Assembly: GCF_900116865.1 (NCBI RefSeq)
Contig: NZ_FPCD01000006.1
Location: forward strand, 62,001 to 126,000
Origin: Butyrivibrio sp. M55
GTDB taxonomy: Bacteria; Bacillota; Clostridia; Lachnospirales; Lachnospiraceae
Direction of reading: 5' to 3'
Length of the DNA: 64,000 nucleotides
This document shows, in pieces, positions 16,801-25,409 of this stretch. Positions within the stretch are counted from its first letter, which is position 1; every line of letters starts with the position of its first letter. The notes under the pieces were generated by a model that was given only the letters and a program-made list of their open reading frames with translations, searched no databases and was not told the origin of the DNA. Both the position numbers and the translations under genes were made by a program.

Positions 16801-17210
16801 TATGACCCTGCGGAGCAAAAATGCTCTGTAGGGTCATGCTTTTTATGTTTGTTTAGGCAGTGTTTTGCTGAAAGGTATGACCCTATAAGCAGAAAATGCT
16901 CTGTAGGGTCATACAAATAAGAGCTCCAAGGTAGTGTGATTGATGTAAAGCATGACCCTATAAGCAGAAAATGAGCTGTAGGGTCATACAAACAAGTTTT
17001 CCAAGGGAATGTATTTGCTGAAAAACATGACCCTATAGGCAGAAAATGCTCTGTAGGGTCATACAAATAAGAGCTCCAAGGTAGTGTGATTGATGTAAAG
17101 CATGACCCTATAAGCAGAAAATGCTCTGTAGGGTCATACAAATAAGAGCTCCAAGGTAGTGTGATTGCTGTAAAGCATGACCCTACAGGCAGAAATGCTC
17201 CATAGAGTCA
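16801..17210. repeat. Six-unit tandem array of 75-bp hairpin repeats
   Basis: Units start at 16801, 16876, 16951, 17026, 17101 and 17176, an exact 75-bp period. Each begins with an inverted repeat (ATGACCCTA...TAGGGTCAT) around a gcagaaaatgctc-type core; the first has a 16-bp stem with loop AAAA and CTTTTTATG after it, so it can act as the terminator of the upstream operon. The last unit is decayed. Linkers (aaataagagctccaaggtagtg) are conserved in four units and diverged in one. Because 75 is a multiple of three, open frames with 25-residue repeats appear on both strands; I take these as by-products. The rest of 16734-17410 holds the leader of the next lipoprotein, with a nested dyad GGATAG/CTATCC around ATGGC/GCCAT (17320-17365). 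Confidence 0.9.
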
Positions 17211-17410
17211 ATGTCAGAGCAGCAAAGCCATGACTGCAATGATATTTGCCCTATAAAAACAGAACACAGAAAAAACATACTTTTATAATTTAAATGACAT
17301 TTTTTTTGAGTAAAATATAGTATGGGATAGGATTGAGAGAATGGCGGCAGCCATGGAACTATCCGTATATCAATGGATAATGTGTACAGGCAGAATATTT
17401 GGAGGAGACT

Positions 17411-18841
17411 ATGAAAAAAAGAAAAACAACAGCAATTTTGATTGCTTCAACATTGATGCTTTCGATTGTCGGATGTAACGGAGCACCTTCTGCTTCCGGA
17501 AGCAGCGAAATGGAAATGACAGAGGCTGAACTCAGAGAGGCTGCAAGAGAAGCAATGATAGCTACTGAAGATTCTTCAACAGCTTCATCAAACGTAGAGG
17601 CTGCGACAAGTGCATCATCAGAGGCGTCTGCGGCAGCAAGTTCTTCGGATGCTGCTTCGGTTGATACATCCGCAACAACTGCCGCATCAAATACAACTCC
17701 GGACGCAGCAACAGCTTCATCTGCAGGAGCAAATGCAACATCTACTGCTTCCGGAACAGATAAGCCGTTTAAGCTTGAGGAGCATAATTTTGTATATAAC
17801 GGTGTGACTTCTGTTATGGAAGATACAAGCGCAATAATGAGCAAACTTGGAAAATATGACAAAAAAGAGACTCCATGTACGGGAATGGCTAGTTACAGGT
17901 ATGGCTCCGGCGATGTCTATTTAATTACCGGTGTTTGCGGTAATCAGGAGATCCCTATAGATGTTGCGATTTATAGGCAGGGAATTCGTACTATCCGTAA
18001 TGTTGGTGTAGGTTCTTCACTGTCTGATGTGATAAATGCATATTCGGATTGTACCAGAAATTCATTTAGCTTAGGTAAGGATTATGGTGAGATAATTTCA
18101 TTGGGATCATCATGCTCAATTTATTTTTACTTTAGCAGCAAGACCGATCGTGTAGCTTATTATACATTTACTAATGAAGATTCTTTAAATAAGATGCATT
18201 CGGTTAAGGCTGATGTTAAAGAAAAAGCAAAAGAAATAGTTGAAGATAAGGGAAAGCAGGCATCGACATCCGCTTCAACTGACAGTGCGGCAAATGCTTC
18301 AAGCACTCCGGCACCTGCACCTGCTCCTGTAGCAAACAGTACGGCATCTTCCGCAACTGCGGCTCAGAATACGGATGGTCTCGCTGAGTATGAGATTATG
18401 ATTAACGGCAAGAAGGTTTCTATACTGGATGATGCGGCTACAGTTCAGGCTAATCTCGGTAAGCTTGAAGAAAAAGATACAACAAAGTATGGTACTTCTG
18501 AAGAACCAAGATATTCTTATTTATCAGGTAATATAATTTTTTATACTTTCGTTGATAACGGAAATGAATTAACTTATGATCTTTGCGTTTATGAAAAAGG
18601 AGCAAAGACATCCCGCGGAGTAGGAGTTGGTGACTCAAAGGACGCAATTGTAGCTGCATATGGCAACCCTGTCGAGACTTATGAATACTATCAGGGATTT
18701 GGAATGAAATATAAGTTTGATAAGTTCACTTTATACTTTGATTTTGATTCAAATACCAATAAGGTTACCGATATAGTATATGGAAATAATGATACGATCA
18801 CAAAGAGACATGCTAAGCATCCCGACTATATAGGTGACTAA
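17411..18841 (+). CDS. Lipoprotein with two related C-terminal domains
   Basis: A 476-residue secreted lipoprotein of unknown function. The signal peptide ends with lipobox SIVGC near residue 22, followed by an Ala/Ser/Thr-rich linker to about 115. Two similar domains (about 120-270 and 335-470) each carry a predicted strand-rich pattern with VGVGSSLSDVINAYS in the first and VGVGDSKDAIVAAYGNP in the second, joined by another Ala/Ser/Pro linker. The design suggests a wall-spanning stalk displaying a duplicated binding module. GGAGG five bases before ATG decides the start over an upstream TTG. A terminator follows directly, so it is likely monocistronic. Confidence 0.75.
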   Translation: MKKRKTTAILIASTLMLSIVGCNGAPSASGSSEMEMTEAELREAAREAMIATEDSSTASSNVEAATSASSEASAAASSSDAASVDTSATTAASNTTPDAATASSAGANATSTASGTDKPFKLEEHNFVYNGVTSVMEDTSAIMSKLGKYDKKETPCTGMASYRYGSGDVYLITGVCGNQEIPIDVAIYRQGIRTIRNVGVGSSLSDVINAYSDCTRNSFSLGKDYGEIISLGSSCSIYFYFSSKTDRVAYYTFTNEDSLNKMHSVKADVKEKAKEIVEDKGKQASTSASTDSAANASSTPAPAPAPVANSTASSATAAQNTDGLAEYEIMINGKKVSILDDAATVQANLGKLEEKDTTKYGTSEEPRYSYLSGNIIFYTFVDNGNELTYDLCVYEKGAKTSRGVGVGDSKDAIVAAYGNPVETYEYYQGFGMKYKFDKFTLYFDFDSNTNKVTDIVYGNNDTITKRHAKHPDYIGD

Positions 18842-18860
18842 ACGATAAAATGCTTTTTAA

Positions 18861-18901
18861 GGGGCTGTGAAAAGAGATTAGATCTTTTTACAGCTCTTTT
18901 T
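18861..18901 (+). terminator. Rho-independent terminator
   Basis: GGGCTGTGAAAAGA pairs with TCTTTTTACAGCTC (two G-U pairs), followed by TTTTTC. It closes the duplicated-domain lipoprotein gene. Confidence 0.85.
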
Positions 18902-19025
18902 CTATAGTTATATCTGATATGGACATATAAAAAACACAATTTATATGTGGAAATAATATAATAATAGTGTATTATATATATTAGTACACTTGGTTTATGT
19001 AAACTAAAAAGGGAGAAAATGAAAA

Positions 19026-19796
19026 ATGAAAATTAAGAGAGCAATGATGATATTGGCAACTACAATGGCAATTACGGGATGTACGCCTATTTCTACAGAA
19101 AAAATTACTGAAGCATTGGGAACGCAGGAAGAGTCGGCATCGGATGATGCAAGTGTTGAAGCTGAGGCTGCGTCTACCGAAACTACTGAGAAAACAACAG
19201 AGGCAGAAGCGGAAGCAGCGGCTGTTGAAGCAGCAAAGGCAGTAGGCGAGCCTGTATCTGATGAGGAACTCAGCACATTTACAAAGATGTTTGTTGATGA
19301 CTTACACGGATATTTTGGTTTTCTTTGGCCTGAATACAACAGCCCCGAAGAAATAAAATGGGATCAGGTCATAGCGTACCGTGTTGATGGACTGACCGAA
19401 GATGAAGGTAAACTTCCTGATGAAGAAAAGATGGAATTATATGGTACAACTGATATAGATGGCTTTATTGTAGAAACTGCCGTAAAGAGAACAGAGATTA
19501 CCAAGTTTATCAAAGAACATACAGGACTTGATATTACTGTTGATGCGAAGGATGTTCCTTCTTGGGGATATAACGAGAAATATGATGTATTTCTTATAGG
19601 TGCTAATCCGTGGGGAGATGATTCACCATTGTTTGAAGGTAAATTTGTATCGGGAACTAAGGCAGGTGACACCTATACACTTAAATTCCATCCCGATACT
19701 GAAAATTTTGATGATAAACAGCCGGACAGAGTCATTACATTTGAAAAATCCGGCGACAACCTTGTGTTCAAGTCAAATAAGTTTGAAAAGAAATAA
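19026..19796 (+). CDS. Lipoprotein of unknown function
   Basis: The 256-residue protein has a short signal peptide with lipobox AITGC at about residue 19, an acidic Glu/Ala/Thr-rich linker to about residue 70, and a single globular domain ending in Lys-rich FEKSGDNLVFKSNKFEKK. I do not recognise the domain; a Trp-rich start (FGFLWPEYNSPEEIKWDQV) and late beta-strands suggest a compact alpha/beta fold. GGGAG lies before ATG. It has its own terminator and shares only the general lipoprotein design with its neighbours. Confidence 0.7.
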   Translation: MKIKRAMMILATTMAITGCTPISTEKITEALGTQEESASDDASVEAEAASTETTEKTTEAEAEAAAVEAAKAVGEPVSDEELSTFTKMFVDDLHGYFGFLWPEYNSPEEIKWDQVIAYRVDGLTEDEGKLPDEEKMELYGTTDIDGFIVETAVKRTEITKFIKEHTGLDITVDAKDVPSWGYNEKYDVFLIGANPWGDDSPLFEGKFVSGTKAGDTYTLKFHPDTENFDDKQPDRVITFEKSGDNLVFKSNKFEKK

Positions 19797-19842
19797 GAAA
19801 ATGTTTATTTGATCAGCGTTTTCTGATATGAAATAAAATATT

Positions 19843-19879
19843 CAGCTCATCTTATTATTTATAAGGTGAGCTGTTTTTT
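19843..19879 (+). terminator. Rho-independent terminator
   Basis: CAGCTCATCTTAT (19843-19855) pairs with ATAAGGTGAGCTG (19861-19873), followed by six T. Confidence 0.9.
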
Positions 19880-19949
19880 GCGAAATGTTTTTCATTTTAC
19901 ATTGTAGACACATTTATTCTGTATAATCACTGATGCGGAGATTATGAAT

Positions 19950-20247
19950 ATGAGGATAAAAAATATACTTCCGTCATTGTTATGTCTTTTAACAGTGGCG
20001 GAATGTTTCGGTATAAATACAAAACAAATCAAGGCAGCAGAAACATATGGAACCGGTGCACAGGTGGCAGAAGACATGGTTTCCGGGGAAAAAGAGCACG
20101 CAGCCATATATGATAGGTTTCTTAAAAACGAAGAAAAAGTCCTAATAGATTGCAGCGGCTATAATGTACTCTTTTGATTCTCCTGATTTTGCTAAGTACA
20201 AGTATCAAAAGATTGATTATATACCTATTATTGAGAAAGAGAAGTAG
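19950..20247 (+). pseudogene. Decayed lipoprotein paralogue of the next gene
   Basis: The first about 70 codons match the start of the gene at 20253 (shared pieces include LLCLLTV/ALCLLTM, EKEHA(A/D)IY and NEEKVLIDCSG). The frame then stops at 20175-20177. In the next frame the DNA encodes DSPDFAKYKYQKIDYIPIIEKEK and a stop at 20245-20247, matching the C-terminal end of the same family (LKVIPFVEKEK; KQIDYIPFVVE at 39.4 kb). The middle of roughly 480 codons has been deleted with a frameshift at the junction near 20161. The lipobox has also decayed (TVAEC versus TMTAC). Confidence 0.8.
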
Positions 20248-20252
20248 ACAAG

Positions 20253-21986
20253 ATGAGATTAGGCAAAATAGTTCCGTTGGCGTTATGTCTTTTGACCATG
20301 ACAGCGTGCTCCGGAGAAAAAGCACAACAGACCATGGATTCAGCGGAGACGGTCGCAAACGACACAGAGGCAGCAGAGGAAAAAGAACACGCAGACATAT
20401 ATAAAAGATTTCTTGGGAACGAAGAAAAAGTCCTTATAGATTGCAGCGGTGATGTAGGAAAAGTCTTTTCTTTAAAAAATGCGGAAGGCAAGGAGCTGAC
20501 ATTATCGGAAGTTGTTAGGGCTGTCCGCGATTCTTGCAATGCCGTTGACGATTTTTATGTGACGCTTGAATGGACTGAATATGCATATGTCGATTGCGGA
20601 AAAGACGGCAATGAGGAACTTGCGCTTGATGTGAATATGATGGGGACAACATGGTTTAAAGAGTGCTTGGTAATTAAGGAAATTGACGGACATTTAAAGA
20701 CGGTATACGGAAATAATATTAAATGCAATCCTGATTATGACGGGCAATTTAATGTTAATGAGTATGGGTATATCGAAAGCTCTGATGATTTTTTGCACGA
20801 AGAAAGAAGGGATTACATTGACGCTTCAGGAAATAATCATTATATTTCTTCGGATTCAAAGGTTGGCACAGAGGAATACCCTTTTGTTTATAATGGTGAA
20901 ACGTTGGATATCAGAGAAAAAAAGGATGAGCCTAAAACGGATGATTCGGATGATAAATATGGATATTTACCAAAGGGGAAAATTCATGCCGATGGATATG
21001 AGATTTATTGGGCCGATCTGAATGATACCCCGGATAATAAGGCTGATGACATATATTGTGGTACTATGACCGGACATTGTTTCACACATTATTATGTTAA
21101 GAGCCTGAAGTCGAGTAAACATGATGCTTCTGCAGATATTGGCAGTTCGAATGCGTTTGAGGAAGCGCGCCGTTTCAGAGAGTTTTTTGACCAAAAAGGA
21201 CTTAAGTTGTGCACTGTTGACGAGTTTGATGGATTGATAGCGGCAAAAGAAAAGGAAGCGGGGCTAACGGAGGAAATTAAAAACGGGGAGTGCGTAAGTT
21301 GGACTAAACTTGATAATACAGAGTTTTTTGATGAAAAACCGCAGGAAACAACGGATGTCGATTATGGCGTATACGATGATTTTATTTGTAGACTAAAGAC
21401 AGAGATTTCAGAGGAATCTGGGGATTCCCTTTATGACTATGTTGAGAAACATGAGCTTTCAGATGAATTGTATCATTACATAAACGATGATTATGGTATT
21501 ACGGCGGGATATCTGCAAACCGATATTGACGGCGACGGAGTTGATGAGTTGATTCTGGGAACCACGAGCCCGGATACTACGGAAAGTGGTGAGCCTTGGT
21601 TCTATAATAATGACGGTCAGATTTATGATTTGTTCACTATTCGGGATGGAAAACTGCTGCATGTCATTGAAGGTTGGTGTAGAAATCGTTATTACATATG
21701 CGGTGACGGAGTAATAGCGAATATAGGTTCAGGCGGTGCAGCCACTGGAGACCTGATGTTCTACAGATACAACAAAGGAGAAATGGAACTCATAGAAGGT
21801 GTTTACTGGGACAACGGTACTAGAACTTACTATAAAGATGGACAGGAGGTTTACACAGTAAACTATTCGGAAGATGATTACAATTCTTTTGAAGATGATA
21901 GCATTGCTTCTAAATATGAAGAATCTTTGGATAGCTACAGGTATCATAAGCTTAAAGTTATACCTTTTGTGGAGAAAGAAAAGTAG
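20253..21986 (+). CDS. Lipoprotein with C-terminal DIDGDGVDEL (FG-GAP-like) domain
   Basis: A 577-residue lipoprotein with lipobox LTMTAC near residue 19. The N-terminal half contains an acidic repeat-like motif (CGKDGNEELAL), and the central part has no recognisable family. The C-terminal domain (about 415-577) begins YLQTDIDGDGVDELILGT, a Ca-binding-like loop seen in FG-GAP/VCBS-type repeats, followed by YDLFTIRDGKLLHV and a Trp/Tyr-rich strand region. The same domain recurs in the genes at 29519, 30325, 37763 and 39524, defining a local paralogous family. The start follows the stop of the decayed copy by five bases. Function unknown; surface ligand binding is an inference. Confidence 0.75.
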   Translation: MRLGKIVPLALCLLTMTACSGEKAQQTMDSAETVANDTEAAEEKEHADIYKRFLGNEEKVLIDCSGDVGKVFSLKNAEGKELTLSEVVRAVRDSCNAVDDFYVTLEWTEYAYVDCGKDGNEELALDVNMMGTTWFKECLVIKEIDGHLKTVYGNNIKCNPDYDGQFNVNEYGYIESSDDFLHEERRDYIDASGNNHYISSDSKVGTEEYPFVYNGETLDIREKKDEPKTDDSDDKYGYLPKGKIHADGYEIYWADLNDTPDNKADDIYCGTMTGHCFTHYYVKSLKSSKHDASADIGSSNAFEEARRFREFFDQKGLKLCTVDEFDGLIAAKEKEAGLTEEIKNGECVSWTKLDNTEFFDEKPQETTDVDYGVYDDFICRLKTEISEESGDSLYDYVEKHELSDELYHYINDDYGITAGYLQTDIDGDGVDELILGTTSPDTTESGEPWFYNNDGQIYDLFTIRDGKLLHVIEGWCRNRYYICGDGVIANIGSGGAATGDLMFYRYNKGEMELIEGVYWDNGTRTYYKDGQEVYTVNYSEDDYNSFEDDSIASKYEESLDSYRYHKLKVIPFVEKEK

Positions 21987-22027
21987 AAGGTGAGGAGGGA
22001 CAACATGGATAAGTGGAAGCAGTTGAT

Positions 22028-22108
22028 ATGTGTATGTCAAACAAGATTAAAGTAAACGACACAATCGCAGGACTGATGCTGGCAGAAAAGATAATTGGCG
22101 TTATGTAA
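22028..22108 (+). other. Short reading-frame remnants after the lipoprotein
   Basis: A strong ribosome binding site (GAGGAGGGACAAC) leads an ATG at 22005 that stops after 16 codons; an overlapping frame from 22028 encodes 26 residues (MCMSNKIKVNDTIAGLM...). The two could be one broken small gene. I cannot assign a function and see no other gene between 21987 and 22196. Confidence 0.3.
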
Positions 22109-22196
22109 TGAGCGGTATTCCTTAGAACCACATAGCTATGGTATTATATACAAGAGTCAAAAATTGGGGTAACAAAAACATGGTGGAGGTTACAAA

Positions 22197-23225
22197 ATGA
22201 AAAAATTCAAAGGCTATATGCATGGAATTAACCTTGGGGGATGGCTTTCACAGTGCAATCATACTAAGGAAAGATATGATAATTTCATTACGGAAGATGA
22301 TTTTAAGGTAATAAAGTCATGGGGGCTCGATCACATAAGAATCCCTGTTGACTATGAACTTGTTGAGGATGAAGCCGGAAACTATATAGAGGACGGTTTC
22401 GCATATATACAGAGAGCAATCGAAACTTGCAAGAAGCTTGGACTTAATGTGGTTCTCGATCTTCATAAGACATTTGGTTACAGCTTTGATGATGGCGAGA
22501 ATGAATCAGGCTTTTTTGACAATGTAAAATATCAGGACAGATTCTATAAGCTCTGGGAGCAGTTTGCACAGAGATTTGGCAAGAACGCAGATATGCTTGC
22601 TTTTGAGCTTCTTAACGAAGTTACCAAAAAAGAGTATTGCGAAAAATGGAACGATATTTCTTACGAGTGCATCAGAAGAATAAGAAAGATTGCACCGAAG
22701 GTAAAGATCCTTGTAGGCGGATATTACAACAACAGTATTGAGGCGCTCAAAGATCTTGCTGCTCCTTACGATGAAAACATTGTTTATAACTTCCATTGCT
22801 ATGAGCCGCTTATTTTCACACATCAGGGCGCGCACTGGATTGAGAAAATGAATGACGATTTCAGAATGCCTTATGATTCTACGTACGGCACATATATCGA
22901 GAATAACGACAGAGAGCTTGATCACATAACAGGTGATATGTCATCATATGACAAGCAGGAGTTGATAAGTGCGAAGTACTTTGATGATTATCTTGCAGAG
23001 GCCGTTAAGATCGCGGAAGAAAGAAACGTTCAGCTCTACTGCGGAGAATACGGAGTTATTGATAAGGCAAGTCCTGAGGACGCACTTAAGTGGTACAAGG
23101 ACATCTGCGGATGCTTCGATAAATACGGAATCGGACGTGCGGCTTGGAGCTACAAAGAAATGGACTTCGGACTTTCGGATGAACGCATGAAGGGCGTTGT
23201 GGATAAGCTTATCAAATTACTTTAA
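22197..23225 (+). CDS. Glycoside hydrolase family 5 enzyme, cytoplasmic
   Basis: A 342-residue (beta/alpha)8 retaining glycosidase. Signature features are INLGGWLSQC near the start, H-x-R-I-P (DHIRIPVDYE), acid/base E141 in ELLNEV, His-Tyr in NFHCYEP, nucleophile E284 in YCGEYGV, and a late Trp in AAWSYKEMD. There is no signal peptide, so it acts inside the cell, probably on short imported beta-linked oligosaccharides such as cello- or manno-oligomers. A GGAGG site precedes ATG. It is monocistronic with a terminator before the ABC importer operon. Exact substrate and subfamily cannot be told. Confidence 0.9.
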   Translation: MKKFKGYMHGINLGGWLSQCNHTKERYDNFITEDDFKVIKSWGLDHIRIPVDYELVEDEAGNYIEDGFAYIQRAIETCKKLGLNVVLDLHKTFGYSFDDGENESGFFDNVKYQDRFYKLWEQFAQRFGKNADMLAFELLNEVTKKEYCEKWNDISYECIRRIRKIAPKVKILVGGYYNNSIEALKDLAAPYDENIVYNFHCYEPLIFTHQGAHWIEKMNDDFRMPYDSTYGTYIENNDRELDHITGDMSSYDKQELISAKYFDDYLAEAVKIAEERNVQLYCGEYGVIDKASPEDALKWYKDICGCFDKYGIGRAAWSYKEMDFGLSDERMKGVVDKLIKLL

Positions 23226-23239
23226 TAATAATGATATTT

Positions 23240-23268
23240 AGGGGCGAAAAGTTATTTTTTGCCCCTTT
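23240..23268 (+). terminator. Rho-independent terminator after GH5
   Basis: AGGGGC with adjoining A-run pairs with the T-run and GCCCCT, followed by TTAAT. It occupies most of the 69-bp gap before the ABC operon, leaving no room for a B12 riboswitch. Confidence 0.65.
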
Positions 23269-23294
23269 AATAAAGCATAAAAAGGGGAGAAACT

Positions 23295-24377
23295 ATGAAA
23301 AAGAGATTTTTGGAATTGGCACTGGTGCTCACGATGATGTGTACCGGAGTATTTGGATGCGCAAATAAAGGTGCGCAGGAAGCAGGCGCAGAATCAAGCG
23401 CCGAGTCCGGTGCGGCAGACAGTTTGGGAGAAAGCGCATCGGATATAACTTCGGAAGCTGCGTCGCAGGCCGGAACGACCGACAGAAGCGGCAATCCGAT
23501 AACTGTTCCGGGAAGTGTCGATACTATAATATCTATGGCACCGTCTACAACACAGATTCTCATCGACCTTGGACTTGGCGACAAAATAATAGCATGTGAT
23601 ACGTATTCTTTTGCCAGCTATTCTGCAGATCTCAAGGCCGATATTCCTCAGTTTGACATGATGACACCGGATCAGGAAAAGATTGTTTCGCTGAACGCCG
23701 ACATTGTTTTTACGACAGGAATGAGCGCAAGCCACGGCGATGATGTATTTGCTTCGGTAAAAGAAGCGGGAATCTGCGTGTGCGATATCCCAAGCAGTGC
23801 AAGCATAGCAGACATTGAAGAGGATATTCTTTTCATCGGAGACATTGTAAAAAAGAGTGATGAGGCCAAAGAGCTTGTATCTAAAATGCAAGATACCATC
23901 GCTGATATTACAGCTGCATCAATGAATATAAAGGATGACCAGAAGAAGACGGTTCTTTTCGAGCTCTTTACACCATCTGCGGAGTCACCCACGATCTACA
24001 CTGCAGGTTCGGGCACATATATCACCGAGATGATCGAGCTTATCGGTGCTGAGAATGTTGCGGGAAAAGAAAAGGATGACTGGCCGGCGCTCACAGAAGA
24101 AGCGGCCATCGCGATGGACCCTCAGGTTATCCTCACTGCAGATATGTATACAGATGATGTTATAAACGTGCTTCTTGGAATGAGCGGCTGGGAGAATGTA
24201 ACAGCCATCAAGAACAAGGCGGTTTATCAGATAGACAATGATACTGTAAACAGACCGAACCACCATGTGGTGAGCGCTATGATCGAGATGGCGAAGGTTG
24301 TTTATCCCGAAGTATATAAGGATCTGAAAGATCCTTTCGCAAATGACGATGCAGAAGAGGAAAAGCCCGCAGCATAA
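23295..24377 (+). CDS. ABC importer substrate-binding lipoprotein (iron chelate/B12 type)
   Basis: A 360-residue lipoprotein of the class III (BtuF/FhuD-like) binding proteins. The signal peptide ends at lipobox GVFGC near residue 16, then a Ser/Ala-rich linker, and two alpha/beta lobes joined by a long helix. The N-lobe shows the family pattern DTIISMAPSTTQILIDLG and the C-lobe TYITEMIELIGAENVAG. AGGGGAG precedes ATG. The permease starts four bases after its stop, and the ATPase follows, so the three make one importer. The substrate could be cobalamin, haem or a siderophore; nothing in the sequence decides this. Confidence 0.88.
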   Translation: MKKRFLELALVLTMMCTGVFGCANKGAQEAGAESSAESGAADSLGESASDITSEAASQAGTTDRSGNPITVPGSVDTIISMAPSTTQILIDLGLGDKIIACDTYSFASYSADLKADIPQFDMMTPDQEKIVSLNADIVFTTGMSASHGDDVFASVKEAGICVCDIPSSASIADIEEDILFIGDIVKKSDEAKELVSKMQDTIADITAASMNIKDDQKKTVLFELFTPSAESPTIYTAGSGTYITEMIELIGAENVAGKEKDDWPALTEEAAIAMDPQVILTADMYTDDVINVLLGMSGWENVTAIKNKAVYQIDNDTVNRPNHHVVSAMIEMAKVVYPEVYKDLKDPFANDDAEEEKPAA

Positions 24378-24380
24378 AAT

Positions 24381-25406
24381 ATGGATACAAAAAAGCAGAT
24401 AAGAAAAATCTTTTTTATCATATTGATCACGGCTATATCGCTGGCGTTGTGTATATGCGCGGGAAGCGTTCTTCTTTCTGTGCGTGAGATGGCCGATATT
24501 CTTGCACATAAGATGTTTGGCAGGGCGCTTCCGGATACGGTGAATGTTTCAAATGTTTCCATCTTGTGGGAAATTAGGATGCCGAGGGTTTTCTGCGCAT
24601 TTTTTGCGGGAGCGGCGCTGTCACTGAGCGGAGCCGTGATGCAGGCGGTGCTTCAGAATCCTTTGGCATCGTCTTATACAATGGGCGTTTCGGCGGGAGC
24701 TTCGCTTGGAGCGGCAGTTGTGATTATAACCGGAGCGGCGGGGAGTGTGCTTGGTTATTTCCTTCTTCCGGCAGCAGGCTTTGGTGCGGGACTTCTTACG
24801 GTGTTTCTCGTGATAGCTTTTGCGGCAAGGATTGACAGAAATATGCAAAACAACACTTTGATCCTGTTCGGTATGGTTTTTTCGCTCTTTGTAAATGCGA
24901 TGCTCACGATACTTAGCACAATGTCGAGCGAGCACGTGCAGAGACTTATCATGTGGCAGATGGGCTCTTTTTCGGGGAAAAGATGGGTTCATGTTGCCGC
25001 ACTTTGCATCTGTACTTTGATCGGAGGATTTCTCCTTATCTTTTTCCACAGAGAACTGGATATCATGACTTTTGGCGAAGAGCAGGCGATGAGCATAGGC
25101 GTCGATATTAAGAGGAAAAAGACAATGCTTCTTGCGATAGCATCTTTCCTTACGGGTGCGGCTGTATGCTTTTCGGGAATTATAGGTTTTGTCGACCTTA
25201 CGATTCCTCAGATTGTGCGAAAGATATTTGGCGCAAAGCACAGCGTGGTGCTTCCGATGTCGATGCTTCTCGGCGGTGTATTTATGGCGCTTGCCGACAT
25301 GGTTTCGAGGACGATAATGGCGCCGAGGGAAATTCCTGTCGGTGCGGTCACCGCGATAATCGGTGTTCCTGTATTTGTCTGGATCTATTTCAAGGGGAGG
25401 GAGTGA
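24381..25406 (+). CDS. FecCD/BtuC-family ABC permease
   Basis: A 341-residue permease with about ten membrane helices. Family hallmarks are WEIRMPRVFCAFFAGAALSLSGAVMQAVLQNPLA split across residues 55-95, GVSAGASLGAA, and FTGAAVCFSGIIGFVDL with the coupling-helix region VRKIFGAKHS near 285. It forms the homodimeric membrane channel of the importer encoded with the flanking genes. It starts four bases after the binding protein and ends three bases before the ATPase. Confidence 0.93.
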   Translation: MDTKKQIRKIFFIILITAISLALCICAGSVLLSVREMADILAHKMFGRALPDTVNVSNVSILWEIRMPRVFCAFFAGAALSLSGAVMQAVLQNPLASSYTMGVSAGASLGAAVVIITGAAGSVLGYFLLPAAGFGAGLLTVFLVIAFAARIDRNMQNNTLILFGMVFSLFVNAMLTILSTMSSEHVQRLIMWQMGSFSGKRWVHVAALCICTLIGGFLLIFFHRELDIMTFGEEQAMSIGVDIKRKKTMLLAIASFLTGAAVCFSGIIGFVDLTIPQIVRKIFGAKHSVVLPMSMLLGGVFMALADMVSRTIMAPREIPVGAVTAIIGVPVFVWIYFKGRE

Positions 25407-25409
25407 ACT

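Noticed and set aside
16779-17141. Minus-strand open frame with 25-residue repeats (LYDPTEHFLLIGSCF type)
   Set aside because: It follows from the 75-bp hairpin array, whose period is a multiple of three. It has no ribosome binding site, the repeats run into noncoding flanks, and the opposite strand is equally open.
16801-17210. CRISPR array
   Set aside because: Repeats are adjacent hairpins with conserved linkers, not short repeats with unique spacers, and no cas genes are nearby.
17320-17365. c-di-GMP or other riboswitch in the leader of the lipoprotein at 17411
   Set aside because: A nested dyad is present, but none of the conserved riboswitch core sequences I know could be found.
23226-23294. 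Cobalamin riboswitch before the ABC importer
   Set aside because: The gap is only 69 bp, mostly a terminator, with no room for the roughly 200-nt aptamer.
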